Positions 39,392 through 52,146 of a stretch of 64,000 bases of DNA are shown one piece after another. Each line of letters starts with the position of its first letter. The first letter of the stretch is position 1. The DNA comes from Dichotomocladium elegans (taxonomy: Eukaryota; Mucoromycota; Mucoromycetes; Mucorales; Lichtheimiaceae). Both the position numbers and the translations under genes were made by a program. The notes under the pieces are model-generated. The model was not told the origin of the DNA. It saw only the letters and a program-made list of their open reading frames with translations, and ran no database searches. Where the stretch lies: assembly GCA_025716815.1 (NCBI GenBank), contig JAIXMN010000002.1, positions 434,001 to 498,000 of the forward strand, read 5' to 3'.

Positions 39392-42217
39392 ATGAAGCCA
39401 TCAGCAATCTTAAGACTTGCTGGTCTACTGGCATTGGCTTTAGGATCTGTCATCGATGCTGCTCAGCCCATCAAGCGATCCCCTGATCGACGCTACTATA
39501 CCTTGTACATACCTTCATCAAAGGAAAGCATTGCCATACAGGTCGCTGATGCTCTTGGTGTCCGATTGGAGGGCACCGTTGGCGAATTGACGACATACTA
39601 TATGGTCAGCACGCCAGGCGATGCGTATCTGCATAAGCGCGGACTGGATGAGACGGATCCGGTTGTCGCTACATTCAATGCCCGGAAACAACACCGACTT
39701 GCGAAACGCGATGACAACAGCAGTGAAGCGTTCTGGGATCATGTCCACCGACTCGATCCTCAGGTACCGAAGAAGCGGGTCAAGCGGTCAGTGCTTCCAG
39801 AGCATCTGTCGAAGCGCGAGCCGCCGTTCGTAGAACCCAATCCGGCCAAACTGACGTTTGAGGATGCCCAAGAGACGCTTGGTATTCATGATCCAGGTTT
39901 TCTGAATCAATGGCACCTGGTAAAAGGGAGCAGCGGCGCTGTGTTGTTGTTCGGCATATTGTATCTAAACCTTGTATTGCCAGGTGAACCAAGAGAACTT
40001 TGGAAATGATATCAATGTGACGGGCGTATGGAAACAAGGCTAGTATACAGATCAAGAAATGAGCTTGTCAGCAAGAGATCACCAGGAATTAATATCACAA
40101 GCTCCCCATTAGGCATTACTGGCAACGGGTCTATTGTGGTGATTCTGGATGACGGTTTGGATTTTGAGAGCAAGGACTTGGCCGGAAACTTTGTGAGTCT
40201 ACAAAGTTCCCCTTTTTTGTCCTTCTTCGGCAAAGAGCTGACCCATTGTAGTATAGTGCAGGATCATACGATTTCAATGACCACACCGACTTGCCAAAGC
40301 CGAGACTCATTGACGACACCCACGGCACACGATGTGCGGGTCAAATCGCTGCAATGAAAAATGATGTGTGCGGTCTCGGTATCGCTTATGACGGACTTGT
40401 TGCTGGTAAGCATCAGTAGTAGTAAGGCATTATCTCAAACGAGAAATACCGACATTATTATCGAAAGGTGTTCGTATACTCTCTGCCGAGATCACGGATG
40501 CCGATGAAGCGGCTGCGCTGAACTACAAGTTCCAGGAAAACCAAATCTTCTCTTGTTCCTGGGGTCCACCAGACAATGGTGAGACCATGGAGGCTCCGGA
40601 AGGTATTCTGGCGGATGCCTTTATCAATGGAATTGAGAATGGCCGCGATGGGAAGGGATCGATCTATGTGTTCGCCACCGGAAATGGCGCGCTCTCGGGC
40701 GACAACTGCAATTTTGACGGCTATACAAACAGTATATACACCATTACTGTGGGTGCTATCGATCACACAAATGGTCACCCTCCCTACTCCGAAAGTTGCT
40801 CTGCACAGATGGTTGTGACATATTCCAGCGGTGCAGGGGAATATATCGTACGTTAAGAATTGACGCAGTGAGAATATGAATGTCCTAGCCTCACTCAATC
40901 ATCCCTGTTCTCTACAGTTCACGACCACTGTAGGGGCGAACGAGTGCTCCGACCGTCATGGCGGCACGTCAGCTGCTGCACCCAATGCAGCTGGTATTTT
41001 TGCACTGGTGCTATCCGTCCGACCTGAGCTAACTTGGCGTGATCTTCAACATCTCTGCGTTCAGACAGCCATTCCTATCTCGCTCAACGATGAAGACTGG
41101 AAAAAGCTTCCGTCTGGCAGGATGTTCAACCATAAATATGGTTATGGCAAGCTCGATGCATATGCCATTGTTGAGGCAGCAAAAACCTTCGAGCTAGTGA
41201 ATAAGCAAACCCATCTAGAACTCCCTGTGAACCTTCATGGCCGAGCGATCCCGCAGTCGACAAGCCAAAAGAAGATCCCTCTTCATAGCACGATCACAGT
41301 GACCGAGAAGATGATCCAACAGGCTGGACTGAAGCGACTGGAACATGTGACAGCTACCGTCAACATTGAGCACCAGCGACGTGGCGATCTTGTAATTATT
41401 TTGCAGAGCCCCAACAAGGTCGAATCCGAACTGGCGACCATGCGTCCGAATGATGCTAGCACAGATGGTATCCAAAACTGGAAGTTTATGTCTGTAAAGC
41501 ACTGGTAATTTGCGGTTTTGACTGTCGTAGGGAGGTATCTAGATGACTGATGAAGACTTGCGGTATCTTGTTAGGGACGAGAACCCCATCGGTGACTGGG
41601 TACTGCTCGTTTACGATGCCAGCCACCCGAATCAGAAGGGCATAATGCTCAGCTGGACGCTCACGCTGTGGGGTGAATTGGATCCAGCCTTTGAGGGTGA
41701 GCCGATCCACAACCCACTTGTTCAGCACAACACAACAGTCTCGGACGCCCACTCAAGCATTCTCTCCTCGCACCCAAAACCCACCACCACATCCGATCAT
41801 GTACCTGCGCGTCCCACAAGACTTAAATCTAAACCTGCTACCACGTCTGTGAAAAGCACAGCTGCTGCAAGCTCCACAAGTTCTTCTCTGTCCGCTTCAG
41901 CTACCGAAGGCTTATCCGACGAAGCAGAAACTAAGGCAGGAGGCGAAACCAGCGCAAGCGGAAGCACAATCATCTATGCCGTGGTAGGAACGGGAGCAAT
42001 TATCGCTCTTGCCACAGGCCTCTATGTTCAGAAGCGCAAAACGTGGCAGCCATCCTCTGATGGCAGTAGCAGTCAACGCCAGCAACCGATGGCTTCTGGC
42101 TACGAATTCTCTGTACTCCGACGCTCGGAGGAAGATGAAGACGACGATTTTGCTGAAGAGAGCGATGGCCGTCCTTTGTTATCCGAGAACGTCACATCTA
42201 GAAGTGATCGTTCATAG
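39392..42217 (+). CDS. KEX2: Kexin-type furin-like proprotein convertase
   Basis: Late-Golgi serine protease that cuts secretory precursors after dibasic sites. Seven exons (39392-39919, 39984-40038, 40113-40192, 40252-40405, 40468-40847, 40918-41504, 41575-42217) sum to 809 codons. Order: signal peptide; pro-region with dibasic sites (KKRVKRS, SKRE); subtilisin domain with Asp in ILDDGLDFES, His in DTHGTRCAGQIA, oxyanion Asn in FATGNGA and Ser in HGGTSAAAPNAAG; P/homo-B domain ending near WTLTLWGE; a Ser/Thr-rich stalk; one membrane span (IIYAVVGTGAIIALATGLYV); and an acidic cytosolic tail with YEFSVL, which could act as a Tyr-based Golgi-retention signal. The second intron must start GCTAGT (GC donor) to restore VWKQGITG. 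The last intron was placed to give HWDENPIGDW. Pmt2 nearby acts in the same pathway. Confidence 0.95.
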
Positions 42218-42970
42218 ACAGTTTCTTAAGACATAAAAAGATATTTTGTAAATGTACTCTTTTGAGGGGTGTAGAGATGTTACTGAAGATCAAGTTGAAT
42301 ACTTTCAAGTCCTGGCTTCGAGACTACTTATTGATCAAATGTATCAATTTTCTCAATAACGATTGTGATAAACATGGATCGCTTAATGTTATATCGCCTC
42401 CTTCGTGTGGGAGCCAACTGAGATTCAGCATGGCCATCGTGTAAGGAGATAGGCTTAACTTTTGTTGACCGGACGAACGGATAATACCAGGCAGAGCCAT
42501 GTACATAATGGGTGTGTAAGCATATGGTAGTACCGAAATATACGGTTGGTTGAATGACCTTGGCACAGTATTTAGTACTTTAAAATGAAATTGCGCAACG
42601 GAGGAAAATCGTGACGCATGAATAAAGAAGGCCGTTAGTCAACATAAAATATCAACCCCCTTATTACTCTTCAACTTACCCCAAAGGTAGCTAGATGTGT
42701 CATTGCAGTGACAATGGCGGAAGGGTTGGACGAAGGAGCGAGGAGGGACGACGATGGACCAACGACAACGCCAGCGGGTAGAAGCAGCAGAGGAAGCAGA
42801 TAAACAAAAGCACCTCAACGAAGCCGTGGTGGGAGACCTGCGCGGGTGCAGCCAAACCGCGGTTCCATCCAAAGCCCATATCCTCTCCTCTCGATGCACG
42901 TGAGTTAGGTTGATACCGTTATCTACAGAGGATCCGGAATAGTAGAAGATTGAAGGATGGAACAAGAGTA
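42218..42970. repeat. Spacer with third copy of dispersed repeat A
   Basis: About 42620-42970 shares GTTAGTCAACATAAA, a CTAGATGTG-like word, a purine-rich middle and the ACCGTTATCTACAGA block with the copies at 15.9-16.4 kb and 23.0-23.5 kb. The part before it contains the KEX2 3' end. No gene seen. Confidence 0.5.
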
Positions 42971-42974
42971 GCCG

Positions 42975-43460
42975 ATTGTGTTTTTATTTTGCTCTTGACA
43001 AACTGCTCAATCGGATGGAGTTCAGGCGAGTAGGGTGGAAGACAAGCATATCGATAGCCTCAGCTTTAGTTGGGCATGTAGCGAGACAAAGGGTCGGATA
43101 CGGTATCTATCCTTTAGCCAATCGTCGAAAGCGGCCTGGGTCACCCAGTCTGGAATACCACAACGAACTACCGGTACAGTAGTCGGTCTACGGGTGGCAT
43201 TTGAGTCTACTGGAAAAACCAGCACTGACTGTACACACAACCTACCGGCCTGAGAAACAAAGCTGGTGGGCCTTCGGCAGATCCGCAACGCTGCCAGGGA
43301 CCGCTCTGATAACAAAAAAAAAAAAAAACCATCCGTGAAGCCGACGCTGGACTCGGCATAGATATACCACCGCGCCATGAATGACCCAGATATAATATCC
43401 AAGTCGAAGGGCGACATGGGAGAGATCACTGCTCTGCTGCAGCTTTTGCATTAATGCCAC
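42975..43460 (-). mobile_element. Tc1/mariner relic, copy 4 (catalytic-domain end)
   Basis: On the minus strand, the bases at about 43045-42985 read SPELHPIEQFVKS, the third catalytic block of the same transposase family as copy 2 (SPELDPIEQFW). The corresponding plus-strand words CTCAATCGGATGGAGTTCAGGCG here and TTCAATAGGATCGAGTTCAGGTG at 17.27 kb line up. Farther left-to-right the similarity fades; an A-run at 43314-43327 suggests slippage or an old poly-A. Confidence 0.6.
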
Positions 43461-44992
43461 ACACTACCTACTTGTTTAGTTGACACCTCCACTCCTGATC
43501 TATAAAACACATACGACAATGACTCCATCCCGTGCCCACGTCTATACGAACCGGCATAAGGTGACTAGAGGGAGGCTTCGCGCATGGAATATGCATCGAT
43601 ATACTGATTATGAGGTGCGCAGTTATCCACGCCGTCGTAGATTGCGCCTCTCTGCGCATATCAACCAGTAACAGACCGGTGCTCAGTTGATGCGCATGCG
43701 CTACTGTACGACGCGTGTTCGGCACGAACATTGCTTTTGCTTTGGGATCCTGAACTGCGCATGGCCCGTTGCCATAAGCCCATGCTTCGCAAGAATTGAC
43801 AGGGGATATTCAAGTGACATACGTTCAAACTGATACGGAGACGAGTATGTATCGCGTTCTCTTGATCTACCCCAGAGTGCTCCAACCGCCCGATGCCCAT
43901 CAAGCATGCCCACAACCCGCGACCATGACAGCAAGTAAACTGTCCTGAAATTGAATATCACGAGGATTTTCTTTAAAGGTGTGCGAACCTGCATTGTCTG
44001 AAATTCATAGGACGGGTCAGGAGATTGTCGCGCGCGCGCGCGTTGGTTTTTGAAACGGCGACATGGCGGCAGTGCTCAATTGCAGGCACATCCTCTTGAG
44101 GTTACGGGCCGATGGCGAGATATCGGTCCGATCCGGACATGCCACCTCTCAGGATGACCAGGCGCAGCTCCCGAGGCCTTCAAACTCACGGGTCGCTGCC
44201 GCTGTTGACAGCTACGCACGAGTGAACTACTAGCACAAAGGCTGGTCTCTGTCTTAACTGTGTAAAAGGCAGCTTCCGACTTCCGTTTCGTACAGCTATG
44301 TGATAAGCGGGACGCTCGGGCCACTATCCACTTGATGAATGATGGAAAGGCATCCTAAAAGGCAAGCCCGTCGGACAGAGAGTCCCTATCTAAGCAACAC
44401 AGGCCAATGAGAGACAACATGGCACTGGACTCGATGGTTTGGGATTCTCACTTCATCGGCACACACATACATGTACATGTATACATGTTACGCACCAACA
44501 TCTCGGCTTATTAAACACATAAATTGCCTTTATCGAAACGCAAGCACTGCATACTGCAGGCGTAATACTCGTCATCTCATGGCACGAGCGATTGCAAATA
44601 ATAATACTAAAGAGGTCAGTGTGACACGATATCATTTTAAACAAAAAGGTGATATGGTTGCTAAAAATACGACTTCCATTTATGAAATGCAAAAGTGAAC
44701 ATCCATTAGCCAGGAACATTCGTTTTGATTGGTTGTTATGTTGTCTGTTGACAAGCGCCCTGTATGCTGTTCAATCGAATTCCATATTTGCATCATTTGT
44801 CTAATTGGGAAGAGTAATTGTTATTCATTCCTTTTTGACTTTACGTCTACTTTCCATTCATTTTCAACCAGTGTCATCCCTGTCCACTGTACATTTACGC
44901 TGTAAACAACAACCCAATCCATTTCATTTCATCCATTCTCCCTCATCTCCTCCTCTTACCGCTCCAGGCAACATAAAAATCCAGCTGCTGTC
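43461..44992. repeat. Repeat-rich spacer upstream of the FCHo/Syp1 gene
   Basis: About 44030-44042 is a (CG)n run. About 44440-44560 resembles about 34550-34690 (dispersed repeat B) and contains the palindrome-like ACATGTACATGTATACATGT. Short frames (for example 43520-43671 plus) lack conserved features. The last 200 bp is a pyrimidine-rich promoter/leader for the next gene. Confidence 0.45.
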
Positions 44993-47900
44993 ATGACCAT
45001 TGACCTCCTTGCAGCTTCTCCAGCCATGACAACGGCGGCAACCCCGTACCTCGACGCATTCATGGTAAATGACATTGGAAACGTCTATCCCTTCCGACTA
45101 TGACCGGTCTTAACTTACTCGGCTTGCAGACCGAGAGGCCCAAGGACGGCGTTGAAATGGTCCAGAATCGCCTTCGAAAAGGCCTCAAGCTCAATGAAGA
45201 ACTGGCAGAATATTTTAAGGAGAGGTATAATAAGATTCTAAAGGAACGCGGCGCGCAGCTTTGATTACATCTTTTTATTAGAGCACAGGCAGAAGATACT
45301 TATGCAAAAGCGCTTATGAAAATATCCAAAAAATATTATGTTTCAGACAAATCAGCATTGGGGTAAAAATATATATATCTATTCAGGAGAACCATACCAT
45401 TTGGTTAATTGCAACATCCTCTAGAAATATGCTTCCTCTATGGGAAATGCTTCATAAAGAGCTGACTGAGATTTACACAATTCATGCGGTCATGTCCCTC
45501 AAGATAATGGAGGATATTGAGCAGCCACTTCGCGCATCTATTCAAGGCAATCCAGAATACGGCGTGATCAAATCGGCAAGTAAAAAGCAACAGCACTAAA
45601 ACACCCCTCTGACCTAATGGCCCGATCTCCGACCCCCCCTCCAACATACATACACATATATATATGTATATATATATATATATAGATGGATGCCAATTTA
45701 CAAAGGATCAGTAGAGACTACGAAGACCGACTGACGAGACTGAACAAGGTGAGTATATTTGTATTGTGGAGGGGTGCATGAGCAACTGTCACACTGATCC
45801 GTTTACCAGCACAAGAACAAGCCTAAAAAGACAAGCGAGACGGAGACTAAAATCACAGATATCACACGGAGTCTTGAAGAATGCAAGGCACAATGGCTCC
45901 AAGTCGGCCCTGAATACATCCAGGTATAAAAAAATATTCGAATTTCGTCATAATGTGGGTGGTTGACAACATTTTATAGAAACACCAAGCTCTGGATGAA
46001 CACCGCCTGAACACGCTCCGGAGCTCTATTCAGAATTTCGAAGTGCTCCAGAATGACCAGCTGCTCAAACGTATCGAGGTCGCTAACAACGTGTTAACTG
46101 CAGCAAGCACATTTGATGTTTCTGAAGAGATATCTGCCTTTGCCTCGTCCAACGCAAAGGCTGCCACTGCCAGTTCGTCAGCGCAGTTTATCCAGCGTTC
46201 TGTGTCTCATTCGGGTCGCTCCATCGTCTCAGTCGAGTCATTTCCTATCGAGTCGCTTCCTGTTCCATCCCATCCAGAGAGTGGACCTGTGCCTGTACCG
46301 AGCATATCCGAGAAGAGTTATCGCTCGATAGGAGCCCAGTCGACAGGAAGCAAATCCACAAGTGGGAAAAAGTTGGGCAAGGAACGAAAATGTAAGTTGA
46401 CCTATATAGAAAACAATAACGACACACTCACTCTTCAACAGTTTTATCTGGTCTGGTGTCCATCCGTCGCAAGGCCAAATCTGGAAGCCACAGCAACGGC
46501 TACATGATCGCCGATCTCGAACCACCAGTCGCAGAAAGCTGCGATCAACACAGCACGTCTAGCTTTGGAATGGTCGAAAATAGCAGCTCCTTCTCCAACG
46601 GATTTATGTCTGAACGTGAAGAAATCAATGACTCGTCCCGTATGGATGTCAGCCACTCACCTGCACCTACTTCGCCTACCTCGATTGGCTCGCCTCCTTC
46701 AGTGAAAGGGCCACCCAGTATCACTGGGAGCATCGCGACGGCTTCTCAACCTGTAAGTGATGTGCACTCAGAACTGCAGCAGCGCTAATGTGTCATTAGC
46801 CTAAGGTTCTCGTAGATGATGAAGGATACACTATTCCGCCCTCGGACCGTGCAGCTTGGCCTGCCGAATCAACCACGACCTCAGCCTTACTCGACGATGA
46901 TTTTGGCTCAGATAATGGAAGGTAAAACTTACTCATTCTGTCAGAGAAGCCGTGACTGACGAGGAGGAAACACAGTTTGTTTGGCAACCAACGGCTCAAG
47001 GTCGATATCAAGACCGAAGCTGTGGCGGATAGCGATGCGGCGCAATCCAGAGTGGCATTGACGCGCGTTTCATCCATGCTAAAAGAGAGGAGCACAGTCC
47101 CTACCGGAAAGCGGCGGGGCCGTCGTGAAAATAGGACGACGCGTCTTTTGGATCCTGTAGCAGAAAACAAAACGGGGACTTCTTCCACGGAGGAGAGGCG
47201 CGCAACCGAAGGCGAGACAGCTTCTTTTGCGGAGACGGAGGTTTTGACTGAACGGAAAAATAGCGTACCTGCACTCGTCTTGGAGGAAAATCAATCTACG
47301 CCGGCAGCTCATCCTAGAGACGGTAATCCCGAGCAACAACCCATTATTCCGGTCATTGTAACGGATACACCTGTTCTGGGTGAGCAAGTTCAAGAACAGT
47401 CTACTGTGCTGGCAGTGGCATCTTCCTCAGGCGATTCTGTATTTGGCGATCATCTACAGTCACCATTCGACGATCTGTCATCAGCTGCCCACCTGCAGGA
47501 TATTCCTGCTCCTGTTTCAGCACCCATTGTGACACCGCAGATTAAGGTTTCGATCATGGAAACGATCCACTGTCTTTTGAAAGGCGGCGAGGTGATCCAA
47601 TCTGCCGTGATTGGAGATGTGAACATCACCTACAGTGGCCCTGCGGATGTTGCTGATCCAGTCTTCTTTAAGCTCGACGGTATCGAAGCACTGGAGCGAG
47701 TGGCACCGAATACGAGTTACATTACTCCTGTTGACGATCAGCCGGGTGTCTTTTGCTTGAATACCAACATGTACTATTTTGCTGGAGACAGCCCGGTACC
47801 GAGCCTAAAGTATCAGATCAAGGTCGACGACGATCCCCACAAGATCTTACCCATCTGGGCTAAACCGATGTGGAAGTGTGACGAGGACCAGACACGACTT

Positions 47901-48281
47901 CTTGTGAAGTTCCGCAAAACCGGGTATCTTGGGGACATCCATGGGATTTTCTTTACGACCATCGTGAGCGGCAATGTACAGCACGTGCAGAGTATCCCCG
48001 CCGGGCAGTGGATGGTGGATCAGGAGCGGATGGTCTGGCCGATTGGCGAGTGGCAGGACCAAGACGAGCATCTGCTTCGGGCCAAGTTCTCGACGACACA
48101 AGAAGGTGCGCCACAACCTCTGGCGATCCGGTTCGAGGGCAAGGGGTGGCTGGTATCGGACGTGTCGATTGTCAACAATCACTCGCCAGAAGGATTGCAG
48201 AGGGCGGAAGGCGGGGTGTGGGCGGATGTGCGCGCGGTTGAAAAGTCTGTCCGCACTGGAAAATACATGACAGAGGCCTGA
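44993..48281 (+). CDS. SYP1: FCHo/Syp1-type muniscin (F-BAR plus mu-homology domain)
   Basis: Early endocytic adaptor that bends membrane and nucleates clathrin-coated or actin-patch sites. Ten exons (44993-45064, 45130-45224, 45282-45362, 45425-45575, 45686-45748, 45810-45923, 45980-46391, 46442-46752, 46800-46921, 46976-48281) sum to 909 codons. N-terminal F-BAR: DAFMTERPKDGVEMVQNRL, ELAEYFKERAQAEDTYAKAL, LPLWEMLHKELTEI, then long coiled coils to KHQALDEHRLNTLRSSI. A Ser/Pro-rich middle (about residues 330-600) follows. The C-terminal mu-homology domain starts at about residue 660: ETIHCLLKGGEVIQSAVIGD, PIWAKPMWKCDEDQTRLLVKF and GWLVSDVSIVN. The intron at 45576-45685 uses a GC donor (GCAAGT) and ends in a (TA)n-rich branch/acceptor region. 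Confidence 0.92.
45640..45685 (+). repeat. (TA)n-rich tract at the 3' end of the fourth SYP1 intron
   Basis: TACACATATATATATG then TATATATATATATATATAG runs to the acceptor at 45685. Length variation here would alter the branch-point to acceptor distance. Confidence 0.75.
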
Positions 48282-48837
48282 TGAGTCAAAAGCAAACGGT
48301 GTGTCGATTTACTCTGTGGTACACCACTACTTTATTTTCAAAGAATAATGATGTAAAAAGGAAAAAGTCGCTATAGTTGCTCCTTAATATCACGTGCGTT
48401 TAAATACCACCGAAGAAATTCTGGAAGAGATGATGTACGTAGCATGATTTAACAGGGCCTTCCCCTCCCTCCCGGCTTTAATCGGATAATCTAAAGAATT
48501 TAGCTGTGGCCAGCACAACATGGTGAAGTACATCTCTTGTATCTTTTTACCCTGGCGACACCGATTTCTGAAGCTATCTTAAGAATAGCAACGACCCGTT
48601 TTATTGGATCGAGTCATTCATTCTGATTGGGCAAAGTTGTTGGCTTTATTGGATAGCGGCACCTTGTTCGCATTACTGTAGAGTAACGGTGTCATGGGGT
48701 CAGTTCCTCAAGAAGCAAGCTTCATTCTCTCTCTTTTTTTTTCTTGCAGTCTTCGTATTTTTTTTTTCGTCAGATTGCCTTTTCACACTCTTACCCAGCT
48801 TTTACTTCCCCTTATTTCATTTATAAATTAACGCATC
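48282..48837. other. Intergenic region before KAP104
   Basis: Contains the SYP1 terminator side, then two long T-runs (about 48731-48740 and 48757-48768) and TTATAAATTA just upstream of the KAP104 start at 48838. No gene seen. Confidence 0.45.
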
Positions 48838-51800
48838 ATGGCCAACTGGGAGCCTCAGCAACAAGGCTTGAATGACCTGCTTGCCTTGCTCCGTGACGCC
48901 ATTCGTCCAGACAGCCGAGATCAAGCCCTCGTGCAGCAAGTAAGCGCAGCATAGGCGGAAACATCAAAAGAAAGAGAAAGGGAGAAAGCTGATGAGACAA
49001 TCACGGGAAACACCATGCAGAGGCTCGCCTCATTCAATGAGATTCCTGACTACAACTCGTATCTCGTGTATATCCTAGCCAAAATGCCGCAAGAGGAGTC
49101 CTACACACGGGCCATTGCCGGTCTCACCCTGAAGAATAATATCAGGTCCTTCTTCAACAAAATGCCTCTAAATGTTCTTTACTACGTTAAGACGACCTGT
49201 ATTGGCGCCTTGGACTGCCCAGATCCGGATATCAACGTGCGCCGAACGATTGGTTCGGTTATTACTGCGATCGTTACTCAGGGCCAGGCACACAACTGGC
49301 CTGAGATCCTGCAAATATTGACCGAAAAGCTAGATAGTCCGGATCCTGTCTCGGTTGAGGTGAGCAGCAAGTCGAGCTGGCGGTGTGTAATTGTCATAAC
49401 CCGTGGTGTGTTTTCTCTTATCAATCCAAGATGGCGCTTGATGCGTTGGCCAAAATATGTGAGGACGATGCCCGTGATCTCGACCAAGAATTCGATGGCA
49501 TCCGCCCTCTGAACACCATGATTCCCAAGTTCATTCGCTTCTTTTACAACCCCGACCCAAAACTCCGTGTCCTGGCCATCACAGCCACCAGTCAGTTCGT
49601 TATGCTGCATTCCAAATCCCTCATGGTCAATATGGAAAATTATATCCAGGCGCTCTTTGCGAGAGCAACAGACGATCAACCCGAAGTTCGTCAAGAAGTC
49701 TGCCGGTCGCTCGTGCTCATCCTCGAAGCGCGACCCGATAAGCTTGAACCATCCATCCGAGGCGTTATTGAATATATGATCTATTGTACAGAAGACGAGA
49801 ATGAACAGGTGGCACTAGAGGCGTGCGACTTTTGGATCCAGTTTTCAAGTCTCGAAGATATCCATGATCGTTTGGTCCCTTACCTGGATCGTATCGTCCC
49901 TGCACTGCTGAGACGAATGGTGTACTCAGAGACGGACCTTATGCTGTTAGATGGTGATGAGGATGACGCGCATATTCCTGATGATGAACATGAGATACGG
50001 CCGCGGACATCTGGAAAACGGCGGAATGTGAACAAGGGAGAGACAACTGAGCGGGAACATGAGGAGATCGAGGATGAAGAAGAGGATGACGATGATGATG
50101 ACCTGGACGACGACGAATTTTATTCGGAATGGACTTTAAGGAAGTGCAGTGCCGCAGCGCTGGATGCCCTTTCAACGGCCTATGGTGGTCAGATCGTTGC
50201 GGTACTGCTACCTCAGCTAAATTACAATCTGTTCAGCAGTGACTGGAAGGAGCGAGAAAGCGGTATCCTTGCACTGGGCGCTGCAGCAGAAGGTCTGTGT
50301 GTGTGTGTGTGTGTGTGTGTGTTGTAGCTGGTTGTCCGCGCACTTTTGGCCATGGGCCTTTGCGACAATCGTATTAAACGCGCTACATGAATGTATCTCT
50401 AGGTGGAATGGCTGCCATTGCACCTCATTTACCGAAGATGATGCCCTACTTGATACAATTCTTAAGCGATGGAAAGGTATAAAGAGAATGACTTCGATAG
50501 AACGAGTGAAAGAGTAATCCAGAGATTTATTACTTTAAAAATAGCCACTTATTCGATCCATCACGTGTTGGGCACTGGGCCGCTTTTCGATATGGTGCGT
50601 TGAGCAGGCTACTTCGCCTGAGGGCCGTCGCGCATTCTTTGAACCTGTCTTATTTAATCTCCTTCAACGCATTCTCGATAAGAACAAGCGTGTCCAGGAA
50701 GCTGCCTGCTCTGCCTTTGCAACCCTCGAAGAAGAAGCTACTGTGCAATTGGTCCCGTATCTCGGTCCGATTCTCATGAACCTAACGACGGCGTTCAAGA
50801 TGTATCAGCATAAGAACTTGTTAATACTGTATGATGCACTGGGTACGCTTGCTGAGTCAGTTGGTGCAGCCCTCAACCAACCGCAATGCCTGTCATTATT
50901 GATGCCACCTCTGATTGAAAAGTGGAACAATCTCTCAGATCAAGATACCGACCTCTTTCCTTTATTGGAGGTAAGAGAAATGTATCTGAAAGAGCATCTA
51001 TCAGTTATTTAATTGGCTCTCCTCTAGTGTCTCTCTTCTGTTACTGCTGCTCTCGGCACTGTGTTCGCTCCCTACGCAGAGCCGGTGTTCACTCGCTGCG
51101 TGAAGCTGGTGGCTAGAACGCTTCAGGAAATATACTTGGCGGACCAGCATCCAGATCAATGCGATCCTCCGGATGTCGAGTTTATGATTGTTGCTCTCGA
51201 TTTGCTGTCTGGTCTTGTTCAAGGTCTCGGTCAGCTCATTGACCCACTCGTAGCGAACTCTGAGCCATCATTACTCAGCCTCCTTAATATATGTATCCAT
51301 GTATGTGCGGACAAATTGCCAAAATTCGCAAAACAAACTGACTTCTCTGCAAAGGATCCTGTTACCGAGGTTCTCCAAGCAACCTATGCACTAATAGGTG
51401 ATCTCGCCATTGCATGCTTTGATAGACTCCGTACCAATCTACCACCTATTATGCCGGAGCTGATTGAGCAGATAAGCGTCGAGTCACATCTCATTTCGGT
51501 GTCGAACAATGCCGTCTGGGCAGCAGGCGAGATTGCAACTCGGTGGGGGGCAGAGATGCAGCCGTTTGCAGAGCCGCTTTTCCAACGCCTATTCCCTCTT
51601 CTTACGAATATTAATGTCCCGGATAACCTAAAAGAAAATGCTATGATTACGATCGGCCGTTTGGGATACAGCTGCCCGGAAACGATGGGTCATCATCTCC
51701 CAGCATTCATCAAGCCATGGCTGCGACAGTCATTGTTAATACGAGAGAATGAAGAAAAAGACACAGCATTTCAAGGATTATGCCATATCCTCAAAAGCAA

Positions 51801-52146
51801 TCCCCAAGGCATTGCTGACGTAAGCTTGTTTCTTTCTACCATGAAGGCCATTTTTTTCTCGTTTTTGACTGATCCGAAATATGGATTTTGTTTTGCCAGC
51901 AACTCGCATTTCTTTTGGAGGTCATTGCGGGCTGGCAACGGCCGTCACCACCGTTGACGACCGCTTTTACTGAGGTATGTGTATGCATACATGCGCACAT
52001 TTTTTCTGAATATTTAACGCGATTGTATGCGTATGCAGATTGTAGCGGGATACAAGAACCTGCTGACGGGAGGACAGTGGGCACAGGTACAAAACACCAT
52101 ATCGCCATCATCCAGGCAGATACTCGCCCAGCATTATGGAATGTAG
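48838..52146 (+). CDS. KAP104: Transportin / karyopherin beta-2
   Basis: Nuclear import receptor for PY-NLS cargoes such as mRNA-binding proteins. Eight exons (48838-48939, 49021-49359, 49431-50292, 50403-50476, 50545-50970, 51028-51819, 51900-51974, 52039-52146) sum to 926 codons, the family length (about 890-920). The N-terminal [20 protein letters not shown], the importin-beta N-terminal region [13 protein letters not shown], the acidic H8-like loop (residues about 330-350, [10 protein letters not shown]), [58 protein letters not shown]-like DLFPLLECLSSV and the transportin C-terminus GGQWAQVQ...LAQHYGM all fit. A (GT)n tract begins right after the third intron's donor (50293). The start follows from the conserved N-terminus. 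Confidence 0.95.
50293..50325 (+). repeat. (GT)n tract beginning at an intron donor of KAP104
   Basis: The donor GTCTGT is followed by about 24 bases of alternating GT. The tract sits inside the third KAP104 intron and leaves the coding frame untouched. Confidence 0.75.

Noticed and set aside
45640..45685. (TA)n tract as a possible replication origin or AT cruciform
   Set aside because: It lies inside an intron right at the acceptor; a simple microsatellite explains it.
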